Shown: positions 35,370 to 47,089 of the stretch, piece by piece
How the letters are laid out: each line of letters begins with the position of its first letter
How positions within the stretch are numbered: the stretch's first letter is position 1
Assembly: GCF_000247695.1 (NCBI RefSeq)
Contig: NW_004624795.1
Span: 9,103,732 to 9,167,731 of the forward strand
Source: Heterocephalus glaber
Lineage: Eukaryota > Chordata > Mammalia > Rodentia > Bathyergidae
Direction: 5' to 3'
DNA length: 64,000 nucleotides
The notes under the pieces: model-generated
What the model saw: the letters and a program-made list of their open reading frames with translations, nothing else
Databases searched by the model: none
What the model was told of the DNA's origin: nothing
Translations under genes and position numbers: made by a program

Positions 35370-38300
35370 AATGGGAAGCAGGATATAATCCAAAGATTTT
35401 GACTTAGCTGTGTAAAAGGCTGCTAAATGAGGACTTGAGGTTGGATTTCTGTGAAAGAAAAAAAAAAAACAAAATTGGTTCCTTCTAACTAGGGTTATGG
35501 CTCATATTGGGTCCATACCAAGCAAAAAAAAAGAAGAAGAAAATCTAATTTTGAAAAATAAGCAAATAACCACAAAACACAGAAACTAAATTTGCAATAT
35601 TGTTACCTTCTTCATAGTGCAGCAATTCTCAGACAACACAAATAAGACCTGATTATGGACAAGAAACACCCAAAGGGTGATTTGAGACAAAGAGTATGTG
35701 TTAGTGGAAAGTGGGGTATATAATATACCCACCACAAAGGAATGAGTCAGAAAGGAGAGCTTAATCCTGAACACTAAACCCTTGCTAAAAATATCACTTC
35801 AAAGTCAAAATGAAATTGAAAACAACACCCTTAAATATATATATTGAAAAAAACAGCAAGAAAAACAGCCAATATCCAGAAGAGATTTTAGTGTACATAA
35901 ATTAAAAGGATAAAATAAAATGACAAAATATGTTTAGAACATTCCAAGAGATAAATTAATGCAACTATTTAAAATGGAACAAGAAATTGTAAAACAGTAA
36001 TGTATAATGGTAAAAGAAAGGTAGATAAAATATATCATAAGGGTTAGTGATTAAAATGCACAGGCTTTCAAAAATTTAAGTCATTTGTTGGACCTTTCAC
36101 TGCCAATTGAGATGGAGAAGTTCTGTTAGACTAGGCTTCCAGCCTTTAAAAAACAGAACAACACTGGACAAAATATGACACAGAAGCATGGAAACTTGAT
36201 TCCAAAGAGAAGAAAACAAATAGATGCACCCTATTTTGACCTGGAGTCCCACCTGGAAACATTCTAGACCACAGCAACATGAGGAAATCTGAGTAATGTT
36301 TGAGGAGATGAACATGGCTAGAATTTGTGGTGAAGAATAATAACATGTAAAGTTACACATCTGTTTACAGAATTGATGCTCTTTGTCCATACATCTTATA
36401 ATTCATATTAAAATTGATGACTTCTTAAAACTATCAGACTCTGTTTTAATTTGACTTCATGTTATGTGAATGCCATATGTAAAAACTGAGGAGAAGCACA
36501 CTCTGAATATCTTTTAATTTTTTCTAATAACATTAATATTAAGCATAAGTATTATATAACATAAATATTAAAAAAAAAAGTAGTCATTTACTTCCTTTTA
36601 ATTTGATAGACACTCCCAAATTTACATATGTACTTTTTGGTACTAAGATGATTTACTTAACTTATATTGGCATGGTTGCTGGGCATTAGAATCAGAACAG
36701 GTGATTTAATTTACGTATCACTTTTTAGAAAAGAAAACCATCTTCTCTCCACACATCACACTTCAGTTACCTGATCAAAGGATGACAGCAATATGCATAC
36801 ATAAGTGATTGAGATTGAGCCTCAGAGCCATGCTACTTTAAAATGTATCACTTTTATGACCTAAGTCCAGGGATCTATTGACGCTGCCACCTGATTGGAA
36901 AGGCAATGCCACCACTAGACAGCCTCTGTTTAATCAGTAGATTCATAACCCAGATATCTATTCTGTTATGGAATCTAAGTTAGCATCTATTTTTCTGGGC
37001 ACTTATTTTGTCTTCTTTTTCATGAGAGGCACAGGAGTGCTTCATGTGATTAAAACATGGTAGCATTTCTGACTTTCTTTTATACCTTCAGTTACTCTTT
37101 TCTGGATCCAAGCATGAAGAACGAGGAATAACCTTGTGTCTCCCTCCCCACAGAGGTAGACAGTTGGTAGAACTGTGTCTACCAATTTTATGGGCAATCT
37201 GAGTGAAGGATATCAATTCTGTCCTGGATTGTGTGCCTACCTTGAGATTATAGGTCATGCCTAAATCATATGGAATAGATTTTCCTCATGCAAGAAGAAT
37301 TCATTATTAGAAAAAGATATTCTGGACATGCCAAAATTCAAACATTACTGATGAGTTTTACTGAATTTTGTGTAAATTAAATTACTGCTGGCCATGCCAA
37401 TAGATGAATGAGAGCCAGGACTTCCACAGCCAGCTACGCTACCATACCCAGCCTCGTGAGATAAATGTGAGCCAGAAGTCATATTGCAATGTAAATATGT
37501 CCCAGGGTTGAACTTTGAAAATACCTAGATAGTGGAAAAGAAGCCTGCTAAAAGGAAAGTACAATTATTACTAATTTTTCTTATTATCTCTATAGCAAAT
37601 TAAAAATATTATCATATGAAAAGATGCAGGAAAAATATAAAATATGCCACTCACAATACCAAACATAGTATATTACAGATGTATACCAGGCTGTAAATTA
37701 ACAAAAACAATATATATTTTAGGTTATATGACATATATGCTATATGTCAGTAACTTCAAACTTGTAATTTGTGGTACTTAATTTTCTTCTAAATAAATAT
37801 TCATTTATATACCTAATTAGAAAAAATATATATATATATGTATATCCAGATCTGCCTGTATTTCCTAATGAGAGTGCTAACATTTTTAATGGCTTATACT
37901 TCATAAAGAAAAAAATTGTTCTATTAGTGCAAAGATTTTGAACCAGGAATAAATTTGCCCCTAAGTGCAGCTGTGGTTATCACAACCAAAAATTAGGGTG
38001 TATGCTACTCTGTCAAAAGCAGAGACGACAGATGTTGCTATGAAGCACCAAATTTCAAGAGTTCTAGGCTGAAAAACTCTAAAGTAAGTCATTATACAAA
38101 GGCAGATCTAGTCAGGCTTGAGATGGGTATTCTAACAATGTCAATGGATAAATCAGATGAAGATCTATCAACGTTGTTATTTTTCTATTAAAGTATTAAA
38201 ATCGTATGGTATTTTCTCAAACGAAAATTCTGGGCCATAGAAGTATCATTGAAGGAAGTAAATATTTTCAAAGGAGATATTTATCTTGGCATACATATTT

Positions 38301-38468
38301 CAGCATGTTTGTGAAAACCTGTCACATTACTTCATAACCATACTTAATCTAATTGGCCCTGGAATAAGTTTTGATTTTTATATTTGAATATGATTGTATC
38401 TGACAATCTTAGAACGTGCCTTACATGAGGCGCTCACCTTGCTGGTTTCTGAACTAGGGCTATTGGCC
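35370..38468. other. Mostly unclassified AT-rich sequence
   Basis: A-run at 35,458-35,470. Open frames up to 97 codons (36,097-36,390) are near chance. No gene or clear mobile element seen. Confidence 0.4.
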
Positions 38469-38481
38469 AGCTGTCCAATTT

Positions 38482-39537
38482 TTTTTTCCATTAAGTTTAT
38501 TGCTACATTTTAGGTATATGAAACAGTTACATTCATCATTGGGATCTTGTACCTTTACATGAGTATCTTGGTTCTCATTTTTTCCCCATTTCCCTGCCCT
38601 CCCTTCACCCCCTCCACCCTTCCCTATTTACAAAGACTTTGTTTCCATGTTTTTCCTTTCCCAAAATTTTTCCCTTCCCTTCCTTCCCTTCCCCTACCCC
38701 TCCCACTTCCCCTACTCCTTTAGACCTTTTCTTGCTATTTCACAATATCAATTATACATTTTGATCCTTATTTGCACTTTTAGCTTTTCATACCAGAGAA
38801 ACTATCCGGTATTTACACATGTGTGTCCTATTTATTTCACTTAAGAGTATGGCCTCAATGTGAATCCACTTAGCTATAAATGTCCCTAGCTTCTCATTCT
38901 TTATGGCTGAGTAGTACTCCATTTTATAAAAAGGACACATCTTCTTTAACTAGTCTCCAGTTGATGGGAAATTGAGCTATTTCCAAGTTTAAGCTATTAT
39001 AAGCTGTACCACTATAAACATGGGTGAACAGATATCACTGTAATGTGATTCTTTTAATTCTTTGGGGAATATACCCAGCAGAGGAAGAGCTGAGTCAAAT
39101 GAGACTTCCAGTCCTAGTTGTTTGAGGTATCTCCACAGTAGTTGCACCAGTCTGCACTCCATCAACAATAAAGAGGGGTTCCTTTCTCCCCATAACCCCG
39201 CCAGCATTTGATATTGGTTGATTTCTTGATAGCAGCCATTCTTTCTGGGGTGAGGTGGAATCTCAGTGTTGTTTTCATTTGCATCTCTTGAATGACCAGT
39301 GATGTTGAACATGTTGTCATATGTTTATTTGCTGCTTTTACTTCGCTGAGAAATGTCTGTTCATTTCAGGTGCCCATTTTTGAACTGAGTCTTTGTATTT
39401 GAGGTTCTCATTTTTTTTTACTTCTTTATATACTCTAGATAGTAGACCTTTGTCTGAGGAATAGCTGGTAAGAATTTTTCCCCACATTGCAAGTTGTCTC
39501 TTAGTTCTGTTGGTGGTTTCTCTTGCAGTGCAGAACA
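38482..39537 (-). mobile_element. 5'-truncated L1 with 13-bp duplication
   Basis: The minus-strand L1 contains the C-terminal end of ORF2 and the full 3' UTR with a short A-tail (T-run at 38,482-38,488). ORF2 is broken into two frames: 39,338-39,556 ([27 protein letters not shown]) and 38,989-39,312 (CRLVQLLW, LPLLGIFPKEL). The C-terminal cysteine motif is largely lost. The target-site duplication agctgtccaattt is perfect at 38,469-38,481 and 39,538-39,550, which fixes both ends and shows insertion with severe 5' truncation. Confidence 0.93.
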
Positions 39538-39550
39538 AGCTGTCCAATTT

Positions 39551-40194
39551 ACCCATAATGCCATCCCTTCTTCCTTCTCCCAGAATCTGTCTTCTTGCTG
39601 AGAATAGACTGCTCTCTCGGGCTTACATGAGGGTTTCTCTCTCCAGCATTCCCTAAACCTGGGATGTGGTAAGATTTGAATTCCACAGATCTTCACTTTA
39701 TTCCTAGGGAAAATGATGTTTATAAGATCAACAGAAACAGTGTTGGTGACACAAGATTTCAAGGCCAATAGTTTAGGTGCTGGTGTTAGCAATTCTTTAG
39801 CAGTTTACACCTCCTGCTGTGAGTGTCTGGATACAAATAATCCCTCGTGTCCTGTCAGCTTGTACCTCTGACAGCTTCACTCCTGTGTCACTATTGCTCT
39901 TTATAAATGCACTTGCCACCTATACAATTGTCCCTATCTATAACTGAGTCACGGTGATTTAAGCTGAAGAGGATTTTTTGAGACGTCTGTCAAACAGGAC
40001 ATAAGAGTTTAGGATTAGGAGTCATCTTCAGTAGATTTCAGACTTGAAATATTTACATGAAGGGAAATATCACATATACTTAGTAGATGTAAGAGCTTAT
40101 TGGTTCAATCAAAATGAATATTAGTCTTCCCTGAAACCCCTTCCTTCTAGATCTCAGCATCTTTACCTTCTGAAGTCTAGACCTAATAATCCTT
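39551..40194. other. Unclassified sequence
   Basis: The open frame over 39,418-39,792 runs partly on L1 and partly on flank; it is not a gene. Confidence 0.45.
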
Positions 40195-40210
40195 TATAAA
40201 CAGTGATGGA

Positions 40211-40248
40211 ATCGCTTCTCGGCCTTTTGGCTAAGATCAAGTGTAGTA
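40211..40248 (+). pseudogene. U2 snRNA 5' fragment with 16-bp duplication
   Basis: atcgcttctcggccttttgg and ctaagatcaagtgtagta match U2 snRNA nt 1-38 without a visible change. The flanking duplication tataaacagtgatgga is perfect at 40,195-40,210 and 40,247-40,262 (two bases shared with the U2 match). There is no A-tail. The fragment includes the branch-site-pairing region but not the Sm site or later stem-loops, so it is a retroposed stub. Confidence 0.95.
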
Positions 40249-40262
40249 TAAACAGTGATGGA

Positions 40263-43200
40263 GTCTCCTCTGCTACATCCAAGAGTCATTTATTAGTTTG
40301 AATCATTCCTTCTTTGCTCTGGTTCACAATAAAGACTAACAGATGTCTGGACACCTGATACCACACTCCACTCACTTTGATATCATTATCTCTAACTTTT
40401 GTGTCTTAATTCAGACACAGGCATTCATATTCTGTGTGGTTTGTTTTCTCAGTCCTACCTGCATCTGCCTCCCCATTTTTATCCTATCATTACTTTTAAA
40501 CAAAGTTAACACAAGGCATGCATGAGGCAGCTAAAAAATACAGAAACACACACACACACAGAGATCACCAAAAATCATTATTGTCCTAAAAGTGCACTTT
40601 CCTAGAACCTGGACTTTAATACTAAAACAACGAAAGCCTCAGGCAACCTGGGACAAGGCGCTCTTTGTTCTGTAGTTGGATTTCCAACCAACCTTGTGTT
40701 GCCCATCTTTTATGGCACCACTTAATCATTTTGGATAATTTAAGCATAACACAGTGATCGGTCACATAATAAAGATTATATGTAATTCATATTCTGGACA
40801 CAGACAAAGAGATCTGAAATAAAACACGAACAAGATCCGCAAATAAATACTAAGCCCCTTTAGTGCAAAGAAACAAGGTTGGATGGTGAAGCTGGGTTTG
40901 GGGCAATATATTGGAAACAAATCTTGATCTCACTGCCGATTTTAACATAGAATGCCAGATGAAGGTTCAGGCTAATAGACACATGATATTAATTCTTAAG
41001 ATTCACTGCTAGAGAAAATTCTGCTTCGTTATGATAATTTTTATATTGAGATGAGCTGCTGACTCCAGCTTTGTAATAGTTTTATGAGATGAATTGGGGA
41101 TTGCTTCCTCTATTGTTGTTTCATGGAGAATTTTGCTTGTAACATACTATATATTGGAGAATATAAAATTACACCATCAAAAATATTTAAGAAATAATAT
41201 TACCGGGAAATTTTAAGTTGCTTAACATGATGTGTGATGATTTCAGGGGATGTTTACAAGTCAGTTGAAAAATTCATTTATGTTTCATTTCTCAGGTTGA
41301 ATTACCCAATTAGGAGGCTAAACAAAGAAAATCTCAAAAAATTTTGAATGTCTCTGGTATTTACACTTCCTAAAAGATGTTAAATGTAACTATCCTGAGA
41401 AGTATTGGAACTTTGTAGGTGTCCTTAAATTTTCTTGAGATTTAAGATACTGTATTTTAAATAGCATGTTTGTAATTGGAGATAAGATATCAGATCAAAT
41501 CTTTTTAGAGCTTAAGGAATGTAAAGGTCTTTAAAATATCTTGATAAAATTATATAGATTTCATAATTTAAAAACAATTATTTCAGAAGGTGATACACAT
41601 AAACTTTCTTGAACATTCCTTTAGTAGGTATAACAGAAGGAAGATTGTTTTTAAAGGAGAGCTTATCACGGACTATTGGTTTTTCTTAAAAATCACAGAG
41701 ACATGGATCTTAGTATATATCTTTTGTACTGTTAATTTTTCTACATGAAATAATTATCTCTTAACATTTTACTTAAATATAAAATAAATAAAACAGATTA
41801 TTCATAAATATGTGTATGCAGTCTTAGCCAAAATATACTGATAGTGTTTTACAGTTACTTTCCAAAGAGACAGACAGAGTTGGACCTTCTCAGGAAATCA
41901 CTTGAATTACTTGTGCTCCAGAATCTAATGAATTAATTTTCATACATCTTGAAAATTTATTTCTCACCCAGGTTTTAACATCTTCTTGTGGTTTGGTTAT
42001 TTTTTAACAGTTTGACAGCCAACTTTAGAATATTTATAAATAGGCAATGATGCTTCAGGATCTCTAGTATATTTTAGCTGTTCTGTATTGTGCCTGCCTT
42101 AATTTTTCTGCCCTATGAATCTCCAGATTAATTTCTAAACACCTATAAATCTTGCTTAATCCAAAAACATACACACTCCTAACTTTACTTCAGCCTTTCA
42201 GGAATTAACTCACCTCACCTTTCTACCAACCCAAATTTTGCTGTTCTTTAAAGCCCAGAGTTGCAGCCTACCTTACGCCAATTTGACATTCTTTCTGACA
42301 AATGATAGCAGTTGAAAATGTAATGCCCAGTGAAATTTTACCACATACATCTATTTTAAAACATGTGTTATAAAGTATTTTTAAACAGTTAATATGCCCC
42401 TTTTAGAAACTCAATAAAATTATGGTTCTTTGTTTTTAGATTGCTCACTGCATTGAAAGATTCCCTGAAGGCAGACACAATAATATGCAAGAGGCAAGAT
42501 CCCATGTATGTCCACAGGCAGAGTTAGGAAACCATTAGCTCCTACTGCATGGCCAGACATTACAACCAAAGCCTTAGATGTCATTCATCGGTGGGTGTCC
42601 AGTCTTTGGATATTTGTGCCCCCTTTCATATAAAGAAGGGCTTGTCTTCATTGTTTTTTCTTTTCTTTTGACCAAGCTATACATATGGATCATCAAGCAA
42701 AACCAACTTCTTATATCAGTTAGGGTAATTCACAAGTCTAATTAAAATAAATCATTTCTCATGTTATTTTGCAAGTTAGAAAACCTTTGGCTTTGAACAA
42801 ATGCAATGAACACAGAACCTCTTAGCTATCCCTGGAGTGTAAGATTCCCGATGACTGTGCTAACTAGCTGCTCCTGGGCTGGAATTCTGATTACAGCCTT
42901 CAAATACACCTAAAGAGTGAGGTAAACTAGCTACTAAACTATACAGACCATGGTGCTGCACATGTTAGAGTATTTTCAACCCAAATTATTTGTCCATTTG
43001 GAAAGGATTATTTACCCGAGGATGTATTCTTTTGAGATAAATTTAACTCACCTTCCTCTCTTCAAATTAAAATGTACAATTGGGTGTTTATAAATTGTGA
43101 TGAGAATGCTGGAGGAAGAAATCAGTCAAGCAGTGTCATTATTAAATGTATGCAGATGCACAAAATGTTCAGAAGGATCCTACCAAAGCCCCTTGTTCAA

Positions 43201-43479
43201 AGAGGTATGAAACAGAGGTAAGAACAGATTCATGGATAATACTGTAGAAAGCAAATAACAATCTTTGTAATGATTTTAGAGTGCAAATCCTGATTGGGGA
43301 ATCATGTAAAGTCTGCAGCCTAATTTGCACTTGTCATTAATTCTAAGTAAGGACACGTATGTTGGTGAGGAGAGAAGAACTTGACCATGAGACCGTGACC
43401 AAATATGTATCACAGTTAATAAACTGTTGTAATAGGTTATTACCTTCTGAAAACTATCATCGTATCTAGTTCATAAATA
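40263..43479. other. Mostly unclassified sequence
   Basis: Only a short CA repeat at 40,543-40,560 stands out. No gene or clear mobile element recognised over about 3.2 kb. Confidence 0.4.
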
Positions 43480-43966
43480 CATTTATAATACACTTTTCCT
43501 TTCTCATGCTTTTTTGTCTTAGATATCAAGATTATACTAGACTTACAAAAAATTTGATTATTCTTTCTTTTGTGTTAAATTGAGGTTGTATACACCTTGA
43601 ATATTTGGAAGCACATGTTGGTAAAACTATAAGCATGGTTATATTTGTTTGTATTTTTATGTGATCAGATTGAAAACTAGAAATCCAGTATCTGTACTGA
43701 CAAACTTACATTCAGCTATTCTTTTCTTTCTTGGGTAAGTTGCTTCCATTAATCATTTTCAAGAACATGAGCACTTTATTTAAATTCTGAGAATTAAGAA
43801 ATTAATGTATTTAACCTGCTTTATTTTTGTAATTCTCTGTAGATTTATTCTTTTTTATCCAGTATGACTTATTCATGCCCTTTGATATTTTCTTATCAAT
43901 CTTTGTGTTGTCTGTTTCATGAGACTATTTAAAGAACCATATTTGATTTACTTGAGCATCCAAATA

Positions 43967-44284
43967 TAGGGTGTGATCAAAAATTACAATGAATCATTGA
44001 ATTAAATATTTGTTACAATAAGGGACACATTGTCATTAATCTCCCTCAAAATACCATTTTTGGCACTTTCTAAGCATCTTAAATTGCACTGTTGTAGCTG
44101 CCTGAATGATCTGAATCACTTCAAAATGTCTACCTTTCATGCTCATTTTGACCCTGAACAGGAGCCAGAAGTCCCATAGTGACAGATCAGTGAATAAGTG
44201 GATGAGGACACACCTTAATATTCTTATCAGCCTACCCTTCCACTGGATGGCACTCACCATTTTTTTGTTATAGTTCACAAAGAC

Positions 44285-44321
<37 letters not shown>

Positions 44322-44479
44322 GCACACACACACAGACTTCCAGAACTGCTCCAGAAAGTGACAAGAATGGGATAAGTATGTTCAAAGCAAGGGAAGTATT
44401 TTGAGAAGGATTAGTGGAAAATGTTTTATTGTAATCATTTTTTATTTAAACATTCATGGTATATTTAGATCACACCTTG
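43967..44479 (-). mobile_element. mariner relic, copy 2, TA-flanked
   Basis: Inverted ends: left tagggtgtgatcaaaaatta, and right end on the other strand caaggtgtgatctaaatata. TA lies at 43,965-43,966 and 44,480-44,481. The minus-strand frame 44,036-44,329 contains SLWDFWLLFRVKMSMKGR and ends KWYFEGD, matching the C-terminal part of mariner transposase. The N-terminal part and much of the catalytic core are missing. A CA repeat lies within it. Confidence 0.85.
44285..44334. repeat. (CA)n microsatellite inside mariner
   Basis: About 50 bases of CA repeat with two CG interruptions. Copy 1 at 33.5 kb has no such tract, so the expansion is specific to this copy. Confidence 0.93.
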
Positions 44480-45014
44480 TAATTTCATTGTTTCTATTTT
44501 CTAATATCAGAGTTAGCTCCATTATTTTCCTTTGTAGTTTATACTTGATCATTTTCTAATGTTCTTATAACTCATTAATTTTCAGTCTTTCTGCTTTTCT
44601 ACTATAAATGAGTATTTTAAGTTTCTCTAAATGAACTGCCTTAACACTTTTCCCAGTGACTTAATGAGTAAAACCAGATTAGTCAATTCTAAGTATTAAA
44701 TGCCCATTAAATGCCCATTATCTTTTTAACTCAAGTGGTTTTTAAACTATATACTTTAAATTTTTAAAAATATTTATCATTTTTTTCTTTGTTGTCTTTT
44801 TTTATTTGACTAGAGTGGTTGAAAGATAGGAAGATTTTGCACAGAAATTGGTCTGAATGATAGATATTACTTTATTTGGTATTTTATTTGTGACCTAATA
44901 AAACCTAATTTGGGTAAATAATCCATCTATGCACTGTATCAGTGAACATTCTCCATGAGTTTATTTTTTTCTACATATATGCTTGTTAAGCCAAGCATAA
45001 TGGTTCTTGCTAAT

Positions 45015-45860
45015 TCTTGATGTTTTATTTTTATTAGTGTATGACTACAACATATACAATATGCTCATTTTGGAAAACTGATACATGCATATAACATCTC
45101 TGGAACATTTTCAATCCCTTTACACTTCCTCCCTCACCATCCATGCAGTGCCCTAGCCCAGCTCCAAAATGTCTGCCTTCTTGTGTCTTACCAACTTTTC
45201 TTTATTTTACTTACTTATTCACTTGTATTTTAGGTTTCTCATATGAAAGAAAAACCTTGTGATATTTAATGTTCTGTATCTGATTTATTTCATTTAGCAT
45301 TATGATCTCAAGTTCCAACCATTTTCCTACAAAAGATATGATTTCATTCTTCTTTAGAGCTGAATAATATTCATATATATATTTTTTTCCTTATCCATTC
45401 ATCTATTGGCAGACATCTAGGCTATTTCTGGGACTTAGCCATTGTGAATTGTGCTGGTATAAACATGGATATGTATGTATCACTGTACTCACCCAATTGA
45501 AAAATAGGCAAATGAACCAAGTAAACATTTCTTAGAATAAGAAGTATAATTGATCAATAAGTACATAAAAAATGTTTGTCATCTTCAACTATTACAGAAA
45601 TGCAAATCAAAACAATGCTGAGATTCTATCTTACCCCAGTCAGAATGGCTCTCATCAAGAATACAAAAAGCAACAAATGCTAGTGAGGATGTGGGGGGAA
45701 AGGACCCCTTCCACATTGTTGGTGGGAATGTAAATTAGTACAACCACTATGGAAATCAGTATAGAATATGCCCAAGAACTAAAACTAGAAATTCTGTTTG
45801 ACCCATCTATACTTCTGGGTATATTCCCAAAGAATTAATTGTTGATCTTATTTAGATATT
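45015..45860 (-). mobile_element. L1 with internal inversion (twin-priming structure)
   Basis: Left part (45,015-45,480) is antisense 3' UTR and ORF2 end (ctgatttatttcatttagca, cttatccattcatctattgg). Right part (45,485-45,840) is sense ORF2 just upstream of it (aatgcaaatcaaaacaatgc, cttctgggtatattcccaaa). The two segments are adjacent in a normal L1 but oppositely oriented here. Seen from the minus strand this is an inverted 5' piece followed by a normal 3' end, as twin priming produces. Confidence 0.75.
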
Positions 45861-46420
45861 ATGTATGTAAGTAAAACTTCATAGTGTGATTCCAATTATT
45901 ATCATTGTAAAACTTATCAAGTTTCTTTTTATATGATTGGAAGCACTATTATATGGTTCATATGTATTCATACTTATTAGTCACTAAAAGATCCTTTTCA
46001 TTTAAATGCAATAACTAAATTACAAGTTATGGTTAAAGTCTGTTTGTCTAACATTTATATAGCTACCCAGGTTTATTTTGTTTATATATATTTTCATATA
46101 AACTTACTTTCATCTTTTTTCCTTTATGTTTTAAAATTGTCTACTACTAGCAGCATGCAACTAGTTTAATTTGTTTAAGTGTAACATAAAAATTTACAGT
46201 TTACAGTAAAATTTACAGTTAACTAACGTATTACTTATTGATACACTGGTTTATTTTGTCTTCTGTTTTCTCACTTATGATTTATAATGTATTTATTTTT
46301 TATTTTTGTTTTCTTTTACTACTCAGTTTCAGTGTAATTAGTTGTTCACTATAATTTGTTACTATTATTGCTGATAATGTTAATAAACATACATCTTAAT
46401 GGTTTGAAAATTAATCAGTA

Positions 46421-46703
46421 ACTCTACTCTCTCTTCTTCCACCTGGAACAGATAGTAGTGAATTTGAGACACAAATCTGTGTAGGACTTAGACCTGTGGT
46501 TGCAATTTCCCTGAGAGGATTTATATTTCTCTTATGCAAAACTAGGCTGAGGCAAATAAATAAGTTGTTTTGTTATTCTGTTTGCTAATGACAGATTTTT
46601 TTCAACTTTACATTTTTACTTAAGATATTCTGGCTTTGTATAAAGGGCTTAATTTTTAGATCCAAACTCAAAATATTGAAATTGACACATTCTCCCTCGC
46701 TGA

Positions 46704-46734
<31 letters not shown>

Positions 46735-47010
46735 AATGTAGTGTCAGTTCATAGTTTTATAACTCATATTCCAGTTCTTTCACATTGATTCAAAAAATGC
46801 ATCCTGCATCAAATTTCTTTGGAACCCATATTTGCTTTGAAATTAATTTTTATAATCTTTTATATAATAATATTAGGCATTAAAAGGAAGAATGAGTTCA
46901 GGTTACCTAGTATTTAATATAGTTAAATTTTTGGAAGTATATGTCTGTAAACTAAGCATTATTCATATTTGTTTATATATTTATATGATCAGGTTTATAA
47001 CTATAGATTC

Positions 47011-47049
<39 letters not shown>

Positions 47050-47089
47050 TAAAACCAGCTCTCTTTTTCTTTCAGTCACTTCCAAAATT
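46421..47089. other. AT-rich sequence with CA and TG microsatellites
   Basis: (CA)n at 46,703-46,732 and (TG)n at 47,013-47,044. The 76-codon frame crossing the TG tract is not a gene. Confidence 0.7.

Larger units (their letters stand above)
43480..46420 (-). mobile_element. Ancient antisense L1 ORF2, host of later insertions
   Basis: Antisense ORF2 pieces read in order towards the 5' end: RT (43,510-43,600; gatatcaagattatactaga), linker (44,500-44,640; tcagtctttctgcttttcta) and endonuclease (46,030-46,170; tatagctacccaggtttatt, agcagcatgcaactagttta). It is interrupted by a mariner element and by a younger L1. All frames are dead. Confidence 0.65.

Noticed and set aside
39418..39792. 124-codon minus-strand frame as a gene
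   Set aside because: It crosses the L1 boundary at 39,537 and runs partly in a frame other than ORF2.
44696..44720. 12-bp tandem duplication attaaatgccc
   Set aside because: Two short copies in AT-rich sequence; ordinary slippage.
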